A DNA stretch of 64,000 bases from Rhodoferax ferrireducens. GTDB taxonomy: Bacteria; Pseudomonadota; Gammaproteobacteria; Burkholderiales; Burkholderiaceae_C. Numbering within the stretch: position 1 is the first letter of the stretch; each line of letters starts with the position of its first letter. Shown piece by piece: positions 25,155-33,754 of the stretch. The notes below the pieces were generated by a model. That model was given only the letters and a program-made list of their open reading frames with translations. It was not told where the DNA came from and ran no database searches. The translations under genes were made by a program, and so were the position numbers. The stretch is taken from contig MTEI01000003.1 of the NCBI GenBank assembly GCA_002083775.1, positions 124,001-188,000 of the forward strand, given 5' to 3'.

Positions 25155-26480
25155 TCAGACCGTGATGCGTTTCACCAGCACCGGTGTCAGCGCGGGCGGC
25201 AGGTCACCGATGTGGATCAGCGCCAGCAAAGCCTGCTGCGCGCGCTCTGCAGACGCAGCATCAGCGGCGTGCACCACCGCCAGCGGCTCACCGGCCTGCA
25301 CGGGCTGGCCAATCTGGACGACATGCTTGAAACCCACGCGTGGGTCGATGGTGTCGCTGGCCTGACGGCGACCGCCGCCGAGTTCCACCACGGCCAGGCC
25401 GATGTCGCGCGTGGCCATGCCGGTGACAAAGCCACTGCGTGATGCGGGCACGGTCAACGTCACCGGCGCTGCAGGCAGATAGTGCGCTGGGCGCTCAGCA
25501 AAGTCGGTCGGGCCGCCCAACGCCGAAACCATACGAGAAAACTGTTCCAGCCCTCGTCCGCTATGCAAAACATGATCTACTTTCTGTAGCGCATCGGCCT
25601 CGTCCACCGCCAGGCCACCCATCACCAGCAGCTCGGCGCTCAGGGTTCGGGTGACCAGAAGCTGGCGCGGGTCAGTGGCTTGGCCTTTGAGGAAAGCCAC
25701 CGCCTCCATCACCTCCAGCGCATTGCCGGCGGTGGTGCCCAGCACCTGATTCATGTCGGTGACCCAGGCGCGCGTGGGCAGGCCAGCACCCGTAGCCACA
25801 CTCACCAGCGACTCAGCCAAGGTGGTGGCCATGTCCATGGAGGCGGCAAACGCGCCGTTGCCCACCTTCACGTCCATCACCAGGCCCTGCAAGCCAGCGG
25901 CAAGTTTTTTGGACAGGATGCTGGCGGTGATCAGCGGCACCGATTCCACCGTGGCCGTCACGTCGCGGATGGCGTACAGCCTGCCGTCGGCCGGTGCCAG
26001 GTCCGCCGTCTGGCCGATGATGGCGCAGCCCGCACTTTGCAAGGCGAGGTGCAGTGTGGCCACGTCCGGCGTGCAGTTGTAGCCAGGGATGCTGCCCAGT
26101 TTGTCCAGCGTGCCGCCGGTGTGGCCCAAGCCCCGGCCCGAAATCATCGGCACCACGCCGCCGCACGCCGCCACGAGAGGCGCGAGCATCAGGCTCACCT
26201 TGTCGCCCACACCGCCGCTGGAGTGTTTGTCGAGCACCGGGCCGCTCAGGTTGGCTGTTGACCAGTCCATCACCCGCCCGGAGTGCGTCATGGCCTGCGT
26301 CAGCGCCACGATCTCCTCGCGGCTCATGCCTTGCAAAAACATCGCCATGGCCAGCGCTGCGGCCTGGCTTTCGCTCCACGAGCCATCGACCAGACCTTTG
26401 ACAAAACTGTCGATATGCGCGCGCCCCAGCGTGCGGCCGTCGCGTTTGATGCGGATGATTTCCTGGGCCAGCATGGGCAT
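25155..26480 (-). CDS. deoA: Thymidine phosphorylase
   Basis: DeoA splits thymidine with phosphate into thymine and 2-deoxyribose 1-phosphate. The 441-residue protein has the family signature SGRGLGHTGGTLDKLGSIPG and the phosphate-binding KHSSGGVGDK, plus the expected alpha domain start MLAQEIIRIKRDGRTLGRAHIDSFVKGL. The ATG at 26480 is preferred; a TTG at 26489 would overlap the upstream stop. It is the last gene of a minus-strand operon that runs cdd, purine nucleoside phosphorylase, deoC, PEBP protein, deoA, so its pentose product feeds DeoC after isomerisation. No phosphopentomutase gene (deoB) is seen in the window. Confidence 0.92.
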   Translation of the reverse strand: MPMLAQEIIRIKRDGRTLGRAHIDSFVKGLVDGSWSESQAAALAMAMFLQGMSREEIVALTQAMTHSGRVMDWSTANLSGPVLDKHSSGGVGDKVSLMLAPLVAACGGVVPMISGRGLGHTGGTLDKLGSIPGYNCTPDVATLHLALQSAGCAIIGQTADLAPADGRLYAIRDVTATVESVPLITASILSKKLAAGLQGLVMDVKVGNGAFAASMDMATTLAESLVSVATGAGLPTRAWVTDMNQVLGTTAGNALEVMEAVAFLKGQATDPRQLLVTRTLSAELLVMGGLAVDEADALQKVDHVLHSGRGLEQFSRMVSALGGPTDFAERPAHYLPAAPVTLTVPASRSGFVTGMATRDIGLAVVELGGGRRQASDTIDPRVGFKHVVQIGQPVQAGEPLAVVHAADAASAERAQQALLALIHIGDLPPALTPVLVKRITV

Positions 26481-26485
26481 GGTGT

Positions 26486-27109
26486 TCAACGGCCGTAGGT
26501 GGCGGTGAAGCTGGCTTTTTCGATCATCGCGTCGCCCAGGCCCTTGTTGAGCACAAAGGAATACAGCGATGCGGTGCCGGTTTTCGGGATGCCACCGGCT
26601 TTTGCCAGGTCATCCACCGCCAGCGCGTACAGCGTGAAGATATAGCGGTGCGGCTTGTCCGCCATGGGTGGGCACGGGCCGCCGTAGTTGCCATTGACCC
26701 CCGTCGCACCAGTGTCCAGAAAGTCGGTGGCGCCGCCATAGGCCGGGGCGGGCAAACCAGCCGGTGCATTGCCTGCGCCCTGCGGCAGCGAGGTGGTGGT
26801 GGGCGGAATGTTGTAAACCGTCCAGTGCCAGAAGCCCGCACCGGTGGGGGCGTCGGGGTCAAACACCTGCAGCGCCAATGATTTGGTGCCCGGCGGCACG
26901 TTTTGCCAAACGAGTGCGGGCGACACGTTGCCGCCTTTGCAGCCAAAACCGTTCAGCACAAATTGGTTGTCAAAGGTGCCCATGGCCAGGTCGGGGCTGG
27001 AGAGCATGAAGGGTCCTTTTTGCGCGGCGGCTGGCAGGGCAGTCAGGCTCAGCGCCAGTGCGGCGGTGCAAGACAAAGTGGAAAGCAGCGTGACGGACGG
27101 CGTGGTCAT
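26486..27109 (-). CDS. Exported YbhB/YbcL-type phosphatidylethanolamine-binding-like protein
   Basis: The 207-residue protein starts at the ATG at 27109, preceded by ggagacacacc. A signal peptide ends near LPAAAQ. The mature part has the PEBP-family core: NGFGCKGGNVSPALVWQNVPPGTKSLALQVFDPDAP, with the anion-binding DPDAP and FWHWTVYNIPP motif, then YGGPCPPMADKPHRYIFTLYAL. Its biochemical role in bacteria is unknown; the Raf-inhibitor name comes from eukaryotic homology only. It sits between deoC and deoA in the nucleoside operon, which is an unusual place for it. Confidence 0.85.
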   Translation of the reverse strand: MTTPSVTLLSTLSCTAALALSLTALPAAAQKGPFMLSSPDLAMGTFDNQFVLNGFGCKGGNVSPALVWQNVPPGTKSLALQVFDPDAPTGAGFWHWTVYNIPPTTTSLPQGAGNAPAGLPAPAYGGATDFLDTGATGVNGNYGGPCPPMADKPHRYIFTLYALAVDDLAKAGGIPKTGTASLYSFVLNKGLGDAMIEKASFTATYGR

Positions 27110-27185
27110 GGTGTGTCTCCTGGTGTTTTGATCCATGGATGGGCTCGCGGTTAAGCGAGCCAGGCATTATTGAGCAAGGTGGCGC

Positions 27186-27992
27186 TCAGTAGCCGCTGGC
27201 GGGCGCTTGCACAGGGGCGGCAGACGGGTTCAACACCGCTTCGATGTCGTTCAACAAGCTGCTGGCACCGATGCGAAAACGTTTGGCGTTCAGCGCTTGT
27301 TCACCCAGAATCTGCTGCACGAGTGATTCATAAACCATAGCTTCCAACACAGTGCGGATGCCGCCTGAAGCCTTAAAACCCACATGATCTTTGGCAGCCG
27401 GGCTGGCTGCGATGGCGCTCAGCATGACGCGTGCTGCTTCCGGGGTGGCGTTGACCGGGGTTTTGCCGGTGCTGGTTTTCAGGAAGTCGGCCCCGGCGGC
27501 CAGCGCGAGCTGACTGGCACGCGCAATCAGCACCGGGGTTTGCAATTCGCCAGTTTCCAGAATCACTTTCAACACCAGCCCGGGGCAGGCCTGGCGCACA
27601 GCGGTCAGCAGCTGGGTCACCGCCGCCTCATCACCGGCCATCAGCGCTTTGTAGGGCAGCACCACGTCCACCTCTTGTGCACCGGCTTGCACGATTTGTT
27701 TGGTGTCTTGCACCGCAGCGGCTACATCAGTGTTGCCATGCGGAAAGTTGGCGACGGCCGCCACGCCAATGTGCGTGGGCAGTTGCGCGCGGGCAAAAGC
27801 CGCCAGCCGTGGCCAGACACACACTGCCGCCACCGGGCCAGTCGGGCCTTGGGCGCGTTGGCAAAGTTTGGCGATGTCGGCCTCGGTGTCGTTCTTGTTC
27901 AGGCTGGTGAGGTCCAGGCAGGCCAGCGCCGTGCGGGCGCTTTCGGCCAGGTTGTGGGGTGAAACAGGTGCGGGGTTGGAAGTGTTGGTCAT
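27186..27992 (-). CDS. deoC: Deoxyribose-phosphate aldolase
   Basis: DeoC cleaves 2-deoxyribose 5-phosphate into glyceraldehyde 3-phosphate and acetaldehyde. The 268-residue product contains the Schiff-base region DFLKTSTGKT (the first Lys is the catalytic one) and GFKASGGIRT with the second conserved Lys, plus the N-terminal LDLTSLNKNDT motif. The ATG at 27992 lies 4 bases after the stop of the phosphorylase gene upstream, so the two are coupled; an overlapping TTG at 28013 is less likely. The C-terminal tail is slightly extended. Confidence 0.92.
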   Translation of the reverse strand: MTNTSNPAPVSPHNLAESARTALACLDLTSLNKNDTEADIAKLCQRAQGPTGPVAAVCVWPRLAAFARAQLPTHIGVAAVANFPHGNTDVAAAVQDTKQIVQAGAQEVDVVLPYKALMAGDEAAVTQLLTAVRQACPGLVLKVILETGELQTPVLIARASQLALAAGADFLKTSTGKTPVNATPEAARVMLSAIAASPAAKDHVGFKASGGIRTVLEAMVYESLVQQILGEQALNAKRFRIGASSLLNDIEAVLNPSAAPVQAPASGY

Positions 27993-27996
27993 GGTT

Positions 27997-28791
27997 CTAT
28001 TCAATCGCGTCAATGATGTCGGCCAGCAGACGGCTGGCCCGCGCGCTGCCTTCCTGTGCTTGGCTCAGGGTGTGTGTGTGGCTCAAAAGTTCAGACGACA
28101 TGCCCGCTCCAAAGTTGGTGATCATTGAGAGCGCCAACACCCGCATCCCCAGATGCCGCGCCAAAATCGTCTCGGGCACCGTGCTCATGCCCACCGCGTC
28201 GGCGCCCAGCCGTTGCGCCATGCGAATCTCGGCCGGGGTCTCGAACTGCTGCCCCAGAAACCAGGCATACACCCCTTCAAAAAGTGTAGTGCCTAGCCCT
28301 TTTGCTATATGGGCTGCAAGCCGATTTAGCTCTGAATCGTAGGCATTGACCATGCTCACAAACCGATCGTTGCCCGCCACACCCACCAGTGGCGAGTGTT
28401 GTGGCAGGTTCAGGTGGTCGGTGATCAGCATCAGACTTTGCGGCGGCATGTCGGGCCGCACACTGCCAGCCGCATTGGTTTGCACCAGCGTGTGGCAGCC
28501 CAGGTTTTTCAGAACCTGCAGCGGCAGCGCCATGCCATCCACCGCGCCGGTTTCGTAGCCATGTTTGCGCCCACTCATCACCGCCACCGTCTGCGCGCCG
28601 ATGCGCCCCAGCCACAAGATGCCGCTGTGCCCGGCCACTGTCGGCTGCGGAAAACCTGCCAGATCGGTGTATGGGATCTCAACCGCCTCCGTGATGTGCT
28701 CAGTCAAGCCGCCCCAGCCCGAGCCCAGCACCACGGCAATGCGCGGTTGCAACGGCCCGGCGCGCTGGCGAATGGTGTCAAGCGCGTTCAT
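27997..28791 (-). CDS. Purine nucleoside phosphorylase, containing an in-frame hairpin repeat
   Basis: The 264-residue protein belongs to the trimeric PNP/XapA family that splits purine nucleosides with phosphate. Motifs: VVLGSGWGGLTE (phosphate binding), GRKHGYETG with the catalytic-pocket His, NAAGSVRPDMPPQSLMLITDHLN, and GADAVGMSTVPETILARH. The segment SELNRLAAHIAKGLGTTLF (about residues 154-172) is encoded by repeat copy J, yet the frame and expected helix length are kept. It lies after cdd and 4 bases before deoC in the nucleoside salvage operon. Inosine/guanosine versus xanthosine preference cannot be decided here. Confidence 0.88.
   Translation of the reverse strand: MNALDTIRQRAGPLQPRIAVVLGSGWGGLTEHITEAVEIPYTDLAGFPQPTVAGHSGILWLGRIGAQTVAVMSGRKHGYETGAVDGMALPLQVLKNLGCHTLVQTNAAGSVRPDMPPQSLMLITDHLNLPQHSPLVGVAGNDRFVSMVNAYDSELNRLAAHIAKGLGTTLFEGVYAWFLGQQFETPAEIRMAQRLGADAVGMSTVPETILARHLGMRVLALSMITNFGAGMSSELLSHTHTLSQAQEGSARASRLLADIIDAIE
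28279..28331 (-). repeat. Interspersed hairpin repeat, copy J, inside the purine nucleoside phosphorylase gene
   Basis: On the minus strand it reads gagctaaatcggcttgcagc, spacer, aaaagggctaggcactacacttttt. Both borders and the stem halves are recognisable, and the whole element is translated in frame as part of an alpha helix. Confidence 0.8.
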
Positions 28792-28861
28792 GTTGGCAAC
28801 CCTGAACACAGGCCGATATTTGGCCCGCTGCCTGTCTGGCTGTGCCTGGATAAATGTTTGT

Positions 28862-29293
28862 TCATGCGGTCCCCAAATGATCCGGCCCAAAGCTCTCGGG
28901 CAGCAGCTGCGCCAGGGTGTAGCTGGGTCCGGTGGCTTGATCGTTAGCGCAGAGGATGGGCAGATCAGCGTCGCCAAATTCACGCAATTTCTGCCTGCAG
29001 CCCCCACAGGGTGTGGTCCAGGCACTATGGTTTTTACCACCGTTACCCACCACCAGCACCGCCTGTGCCCACTTGCCACCCGCCAGCACCATCGCGCTCA
29101 GGGCAGCGGCTTCGGCGCACAACCCCTCGGGGTAAGCGGCGTTTTCCACATTGCAACCCGCGTGAAAACGACCCTGCTCGTCCAGCACAGCGGCACCTAC
29201 CGGGTACTTGGAGTACGGGGCATAGGCCATGCGCTGCGCGGCGCGGGCGGCTTGCAGCAGGGCTTGCTGCTGGGGTTCGGTGATGATGGGCAT
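28862..29293 (-). CDS. cdd: Cytidine deaminase
   Basis: The 143-residue enzyme deaminates cytidine and deoxycytidine to uridine forms. It has the zinc site: CAEAAALSAM with Cys and the proton-shuttling Glu, and the PCGGCRQ pair of cysteines; the substrate segment KYPVGAAVLDEQGRFHAGCNVENAAYPEG is also intact. The length is that of the short homotetrameric form. It is the first gene of the nucleoside salvage operon, and its start is 10 bases before the end of the vapC gene upstream on the same strand. Confidence 0.93.
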   Translation of the reverse strand: MPIITEPQQQALLQAARAAQRMAYAPYSKYPVGAAVLDEQGRFHAGCNVENAAYPEGLCAEAAALSAMVLAGGKWAQAVLVVGNGGKNHSAWTTPCGGCRQKLREFGDADLPILCANDQATGPSYTLAQLLPESFGPDHLGTA

Positions 29294-29303
29294 GGTTTGC
29301 TTT

Positions 29304-29732
29304 CTACAAAATGACCAGGTGTTCAGGTGTTGCGCCGTGCACCGCGCTCAAAGGAATACGCTGATCAAAGCTTACCAGGCAGCCCTGATGCTTGACGGCC
29401 AGCCCCAGCAAATACAGGTCAGTGAGCTGCCCGCCGCTGTGGATGTGACTGTGGCGGAAGAGGTGGCCGTCCAGAATACTGATGTCATCGGCCCACAGCA
29501 TATGCCAAGGCGCGGCTGTGGAGCTTTGCAGCATCTGCACCAATAGCGGGATAGGCTTCGGATTGCTGTAAGCGGCCTGGCTCATGATGCGCAGGCAACC
29601 GTTTTGCGTCAGCGGCGTGCTGGCCCAGCCTGACACGCAGTGTGCTTCCAGCCACTCAGCCGCGCGGGTGTGAAACACATGGTCCGCGTCGTGCAGTGCA
29701 ATCAGCACGTTGACATCAAGCAGCGCGCGCAT
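29304..29732 (-). CDS. vapC: VapC-type PIN-domain toxin
   Basis: The 142-residue protein has the PIN ribonuclease pattern: LLDVNVLIALHDADH with the first acidic residue, TPLTQNGCLRIMSQ in the middle with a conserved polar site, and LTDLYLLGLAVKHQGCLVSFDQRI with the later acidic cluster. PIN toxins cut RNA with Mg ions held by these acids. It shares one base with the upstream vapB gene, so the pair is an operon. Cdd follows 10 bases after it on the same strand, so read-through into the nucleoside genes is possible. Confidence 0.85.
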   Translation of the reverse strand: MRALLDVNVLIALHDADHVFHTRAAEWLEAHCVSGWASTPLTQNGCLRIMSQAAYSNPKPIPLLVQMLQSSTAAPWHMLWADDISILDGHLFRHSHIHSGGQLTDLYLLGLAVKHQGCLVSFDQRIPLSAVHGATPEHLVIL

Positions 29733-30001
29733 CAGATGCCCTCTGCGTCGCGCAGCCGGTCGATCAGTTCATTGGTGACGATGCCCCCGCGCTTGGGTAA
29801 GGGGTGGATGCCATAGCTGGCCAGTCGTTCAGACACTGGCGGTGCAAGAGTTGGGCTGGGTTGCCCATCCGTGCCACCCGGTGTGGCAAAGGCGCGCCGC
29901 GCCAGTTCGCTGATGACTTGGCCCAGCGACTTTTTCTCGCGCCGGGCGAGTTCTTTGGCGGCAAACAGAACGTCGTCGGCAATGTCGAGGGTGGTTCGCA
30001 T
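29732..30001 (-). CDS. vapB: VapB-type antitoxin
   Basis: The 89-residue protein begins MRTTLDIADDVLFAAKELAR and continues REKKSLGQVISELAR, the ribbon-helix-helix pattern of VapB antitoxins that bind their own promoter as dimers. The C-terminal half (KRGGIVTNELIDRLRDAEGI) is the toxin-binding tail that ends at the vapC start. The upstream 30002-30099 contains the likely promoter, with the short palindromic stretch tgatgttatcgcatca just before the gene. Confidence 0.85.
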   Translation of the reverse strand: MRTTLDIADDVLFAAKELARREKKSLGQVISELARRAFATPGGTDGQPSPTLAPPVSERLASYGIHPLPKRGGIVTNELIDRLRDAEGI

Positions 30002-30099
30002 GCAGGCTCCTGAGTGATGTTTGATGTTATCGCATCAAATATCCGTTTGCAGTGCGGCATGAACTCGGTTTCTCTGGCCCGCCGCATCAACAGCATCGG

Positions 30100-31569
30100 C
30101 TAATCTGGCGCGGCCTCATTCAGACCCAGGCCGATGGCGTCGATCTGCCCGTTCCGGATGGCACGCACCACCAAGGTGGCGCTACCGAGCTGAACCTCGT
30201 CACCTACCACGGGTGGTCGGCGCAATTCGGCGCCCATCCAGTCCGCCAAGGTCTGGCTGGCATCAGTGGGTGATGGCAGGCCGTAGAACGCACAAACCTG
30301 GCCCACCTGCACGCCTGGCATCAAGGCGAAGTCGCGAAAAACCGCGCGTACCTGTGTGGTGTCAGCCGGGTCCGGCATGGCCACGCCCAAGCGTCGCGCC
30401 ACGATACCAATGGTGGCGCCCTGCGCCAGCAGCGACACCAGCACCACCACAAACGCCACGTTGAACAGCAGCGCAGCCTGCGGCAGCCCAGCCAGCAGTG
30501 GGAACAGCGCCAGAACGATGGGTACTGCACCGCGCAAACCCACCCAGGAGACGAACCAGATCTCGCGGGACGCAAAATGCATCGGATACAGGCGCAGCCA
30601 GACCGCCAGCGGCCGGGCGATGAGGATCAGCACCGCAGCCACCGCCAGCGCGGGCCACACCGACGGCAACAGTAGCGACGGTGTCACCAGCAGGCCCAGC
30701 AGCAGGAACATACCCGCCTGCGCCAGCCAGGCGTAGCCGTCCATCGCGGCCAGGATGGCGGCAATGGTCTTTTGGGCCAGATTGGCCAGAATCAGGCCAA
30801 ACAGGTAAACCGCCAGAAAACCCGAGCCCCCCAGCAAGCCGGTGGCGGCAAACACCGACAAACCAGCGGCACCGACCATCAGCGCCAAAACCCCACTGCC
30901 TGCGTCACGCGAGGCCAGATACCTCAACAATCTGGCCATGGCCAGCCCACACGCGCCACCCAAAACCGCGCCCCAGCCAAATTGCTGCAGAAACGACCAG
31001 CCGCCTGACAGCCATACCGAGAGGTCCGGCGTGCTGGCCCCCGCCAAAGTGATGAAAAACAGCGTCAGGTAAACGGCCATCGGGTCATTGATGCCCGACT
31101 CGATCTCCAGCGTGGCTGCCACGCGCTCGTTAAGCGTCACGCCGGATCGGGTCAGCAGGGCAAACACCGCAGCCGCATCGGTGGAGCTGACGATGGCACC
31201 CAGCAACCAGGCGCTGGCCCAGTCCAGATTCAGAAAAACCACTCCGGCCAGCGCGGTGACACCGGCACACACCACCACGCCCACCGTGGCCAGCAGGGTG
31301 GCGGGTTTGAGCCCGGTCCGGAAGGTGGCAAACGTGGTGCGCAAGCCACCATCCAGCAAGATCACGGCCAATGCCAGATTGCCAACCCAAAAGCTGGTTC
31401 GGTAGTCGTCAAAACGGTAGCCACCCAAACCATCTTCACCGGCCAGGATGCCCGCCAGCAAAAACACCAGCAGGAACGACACCCCGATGCGCTGCGAAAA
31501 CACGCCGCCCAAGACACTGAGAAAGACCAGGGCCGATGCTGCAAAAAGGGGAAGGTTGACGAAATCCAT
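30100..31569 (-). CDS. Potassium/proton antiporter, NhaP2/CvrA type
   Basis: The 489-residue protein starts at the ATG at 31569 (MDFVNLPLFAASALVFLSVLGG) and has about 12-13 hydrophobic helices of the CPA1-type antiporter fold, including GAIVSSTDAAAVFALL and ESGINDPMAVYLTLFF with the conserved ion-binding acidic residues. After the membrane part a TrkA-C/CorC-like soluble regulatory domain of about 110 residues follows (MPGVQVGQVCAFYGLPSP to the end). This architecture is that of NhaP2, which expels K+ or Na+ in exchange for protons. It is monocistronic. Ion choice cannot be proven from sequence. Confidence 0.85.
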   Translation of the reverse strand: MDFVNLPLFAASALVFLSVLGGVFSQRIGVSFLLVFLLAGILAGEDGLGGYRFDDYRTSFWVGNLALAVILLDGGLRTTFATFRTGLKPATLLATVGVVVCAGVTALAGVVFLNLDWASAWLLGAIVSSTDAAAVFALLTRSGVTLNERVAATLEIESGINDPMAVYLTLFFITLAGASTPDLSVWLSGGWSFLQQFGWGAVLGGACGLAMARLLRYLASRDAGSGVLALMVGAAGLSVFAATGLLGGSGFLAVYLFGLILANLAQKTIAAILAAMDGYAWLAQAGMFLLLGLLVTPSLLLPSVWPALAVAAVLILIARPLAVWLRLYPMHFASREIWFVSWVGLRGAVPIVLALFPLLAGLPQAALLFNVAFVVVLVSLLAQGATIGIVARRLGVAMPDPADTTQVRAVFRDFALMPGVQVGQVCAFYGLPSPTDASQTLADWMGAELRRPPVVGDEVQLGSATLVVRAIRNGQIDAIGLGLNEAAPD

Positions 31570-31825
31570 GCCCAAGTATCTGCAACCCCGGGTTGTGCCG
31601 CCCTTGCCCCGGGAAATTGCCCCAGCAAATCCTGGACGGGTATCCATGCTGGCGCGGCAATTGCTTGACGCTTGGAGAAACGGCATTTTGATGATTGGGA
31701 TGTCGCGGTCGGGCTCACGGCAAATCGGTCAGCCGTTCCGCGTGTTCTGTCTTGAACTGGGCCGAAGTGACTTGAAGCCTGAGCCGAGTCGCATGGAGAA
31801 ACCAACACCTGAAAGTGGGTAAACG

Positions 31826-32350
31826 ATGCCAGTCAAAGAACACATGCACAGTTGGCTCCGGGCCTATGTGCGCGCGGTCGACGTCTTCAACTATCGCATC
31901 GGGCGTTTGACGATGTACCTGCTGTTTGTGCTGATTGGCATCCTTATCTATTCCTCGGCTTCCAAAGTTTTGCTGGAGCCCGCCTTGTGGACCCTGGAAA
32001 TGGCGCAGTTTGTGATGACGGCCTACTTTTTTCTGGGGGGCCCATACGCCATGCAAATGGGCAGCGATGTCCGCATGGACTTGTTTTATGGTGATTGGTC
32101 GCCCCACACGCGAGCCTGGGTGGATGCTTTTACCGCCCTGTTTTTGCTGTTTTATCTGGGCGTCATGTTGTATGGCGGCGTGGGCAGCACCAGTTATGCC
32201 CTGCAATATGGCGAGACCAATTCCACGGCGTGGCGCCCCTACATGTGGCCCATCAAGATAGTGATGTGTTTTGCCATTGTGCTGATGATTCTGCAGGCGA
32301 CTTCAGAGCTGATCAAAGACATCGCCCGCATTCAGGACAAGGATCTGTGA
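31826..32350 (+). CDS. dctQ: TRAP transporter small permease (DctQ)
   Basis: The 174-residue protein has four hydrophobic helices, the hallmark of DctQ: one near YRIGRLTMYLLFVLIGILIY, then ALWTLEMAQFVMTAYFFLGG, a third around AFTALFLLFYLGVMLYGG and a last one at IKIVMCFAIVLMILQAT. It pairs with the large permease DctM, whose ATG shares one base with its TGA. Together with the DctP protein encoded downstream this makes a sodium-driven uptake system for an organic acid. Confidence 0.88.
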   Translation: MPVKEHMHSWLRAYVRAVDVFNYRIGRLTMYLLFVLIGILIYSSASKVLLEPALWTLEMAQFVMTAYFFLGGPYAMQMGSDVRMDLFYGDWSPHTRAWVDAFTALFLLFYLGVMLYGGVGSTSYALQYGETNSTAWRPYMWPIKIVMCFAIVLMILQATSELIKDIARIQDKDL

Positions 32351-33672
32351 TGTCTTACGAAATGATTGCGCTGATGATGTTTTCGTCGCTGATGCTGTTG
32401 CTCTTTACCGGGCAACGGGTCTTTGCTGCGATTGGTTTTGTGGGCGCGGCCTCGTCCATGCTGCTGTGGGGCGTGGGTGGTGTGGACATCGCCTTTGCCT
32501 CAGCCATCAAACTCATGAAGTGGTATCCGCTGCTGACCTTGCCCATGTTCATTTTCATGGGCTACGTGTTGTCTGAAAGCAAGATTGCCGATGACCTCTA
32601 CAAAATGTTTCACGTGTGGTTTGGGGGCTTGAGCGGCGGCCTGGCGGTTGGCACCATTGGTTTGATGGTGCTGATTTCTGCCATGAACGGTTTGTCGGTG
32701 GCGGGCATGGCCATTGGCGCGACCATCGCCCTGCCAGAACTGCTGCGCCGGGGATATGACAAACGCATGGTCACGGGGGTGATTCAGGCGGGCTCATCGC
32801 TGGGCATCCTGATTCCGCCCTCCGTGGTGCTGGTGCTGTACGCCATGATTGCCCGCCAACCCGTGGGGCAGTTGTGGCTGGCCGGGCTGGTGCCGGGGCT
32901 CATGATGGCGGGTATTTTTATTGCCTACATTGTGATTCGCTGCAAGATCAATCCCGGCCTGGGACCGGCGCTGCCCCCGAATGAACGCCAGGTTCCCATG
33001 GCCGAAAAGCTGCGCCTTCTTGGTGCGGGCTTGTTGCCAGTCATCATTTTTGCCACCATGATGGTGCCCTTTGTCAAGGGCTGGACCAGCCTGGTGGAGA
33101 GCTCGGCCATTGGCGCATTGACCGCCCTGGCGGCAGCCATTTTCAGGCGTCGCATGACCTGGGCCGTGTTTGAAGTTTCGGTACGGCAAACACTGGGCAT
33201 TTCCTGCATGTTCATGTGGATTATTCTGGCGGCACTGTGTTTTGGCGCGGTGTTTGATGGCCTGGGCGCGGTCAAGGCCATCGAGGGGTTTTTTGTCGGC
33301 GAGATGGGCTTGAGCCCCTGGGGCATCTTGATCCTGATGCAGGTGTCTTACCTGGTTTTGGGTACCTTTCTGGACGACACCGCCATGCTGGTCATCGTGG
33401 CACCGCTGTATGTGCCTTTGGTGGGGTCGCTCGGTTTTGACTTGATCTGGTACGGCGTGTTGTACACCATCACCTGCCAGATCGCCTACATGACTCCACC
33501 GTTTGGCTACAACCTGTTTCTGATGCGGGCACTGGCACCGCCGCAGATCACGATTCGCGATATCTACGCCTCCATCTGGCCCTTTGTTGGCTTGATGGTC
33601 CTGGCGCTGGTGTTGGTGATGGCTTTCCCGCAGATTGCTCTTTGGCTGCCGACCTATGTGTACGGCAACTGA
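32350..33672 (+). CDS. dctM: TRAP transporter large permease (DctM)
   Basis: The 440-residue product starts at the ATG overlapping the dctQ stop. It has about 12 hydrophobic helices and the family motifs AGSSLGILIPPSVVLVLYA, GTFLDDTAMLVIVAPLYVPL and TPPFGYNLFLMRAL. DctM forms the ion-coupled transport channel. The internal loop near 210-225 (PPNERQVPMAEKLR) is the normal cytoplasmic linker. The dctP gene follows after 82 bases. Confidence 0.9.
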   Translation: MSYEMIALMMFSSLMLLLFTGQRVFAAIGFVGAASSMLLWGVGGVDIAFASAIKLMKWYPLLTLPMFIFMGYVLSESKIADDLYKMFHVWFGGLSGGLAVGTIGLMVLISAMNGLSVAGMAIGATIALPELLRRGYDKRMVTGVIQAGSSLGILIPPSVVLVLYAMIARQPVGQLWLAGLVPGLMMAGIFIAYIVIRCKINPGLGPALPPNERQVPMAEKLRLLGAGLLPVIIFATMMVPFVKGWTSLVESSAIGALTALAAAIFRRRMTWAVFEVSVRQTLGISCMFMWIILAALCFGAVFDGLGAVKAIEGFFVGEMGLSPWGILILMQVSYLVLGTFLDDTAMLVIVAPLYVPLVGSLGFDLIWYGVLYTITCQIAYMTPPFGYNLFLMRALAPPQITIRDIYASIWPFVGLMVLALVLVMAFPQIALWLPTYVYGN

Positions 33673-33754
33673 TGACGGCGCAAATCGTTAGTTCTGTGCC
33701 AGCCGGGCATGGAGCGGCGCTAACCAGGGCTTGATGCCCTACCGTTGACAGGAG

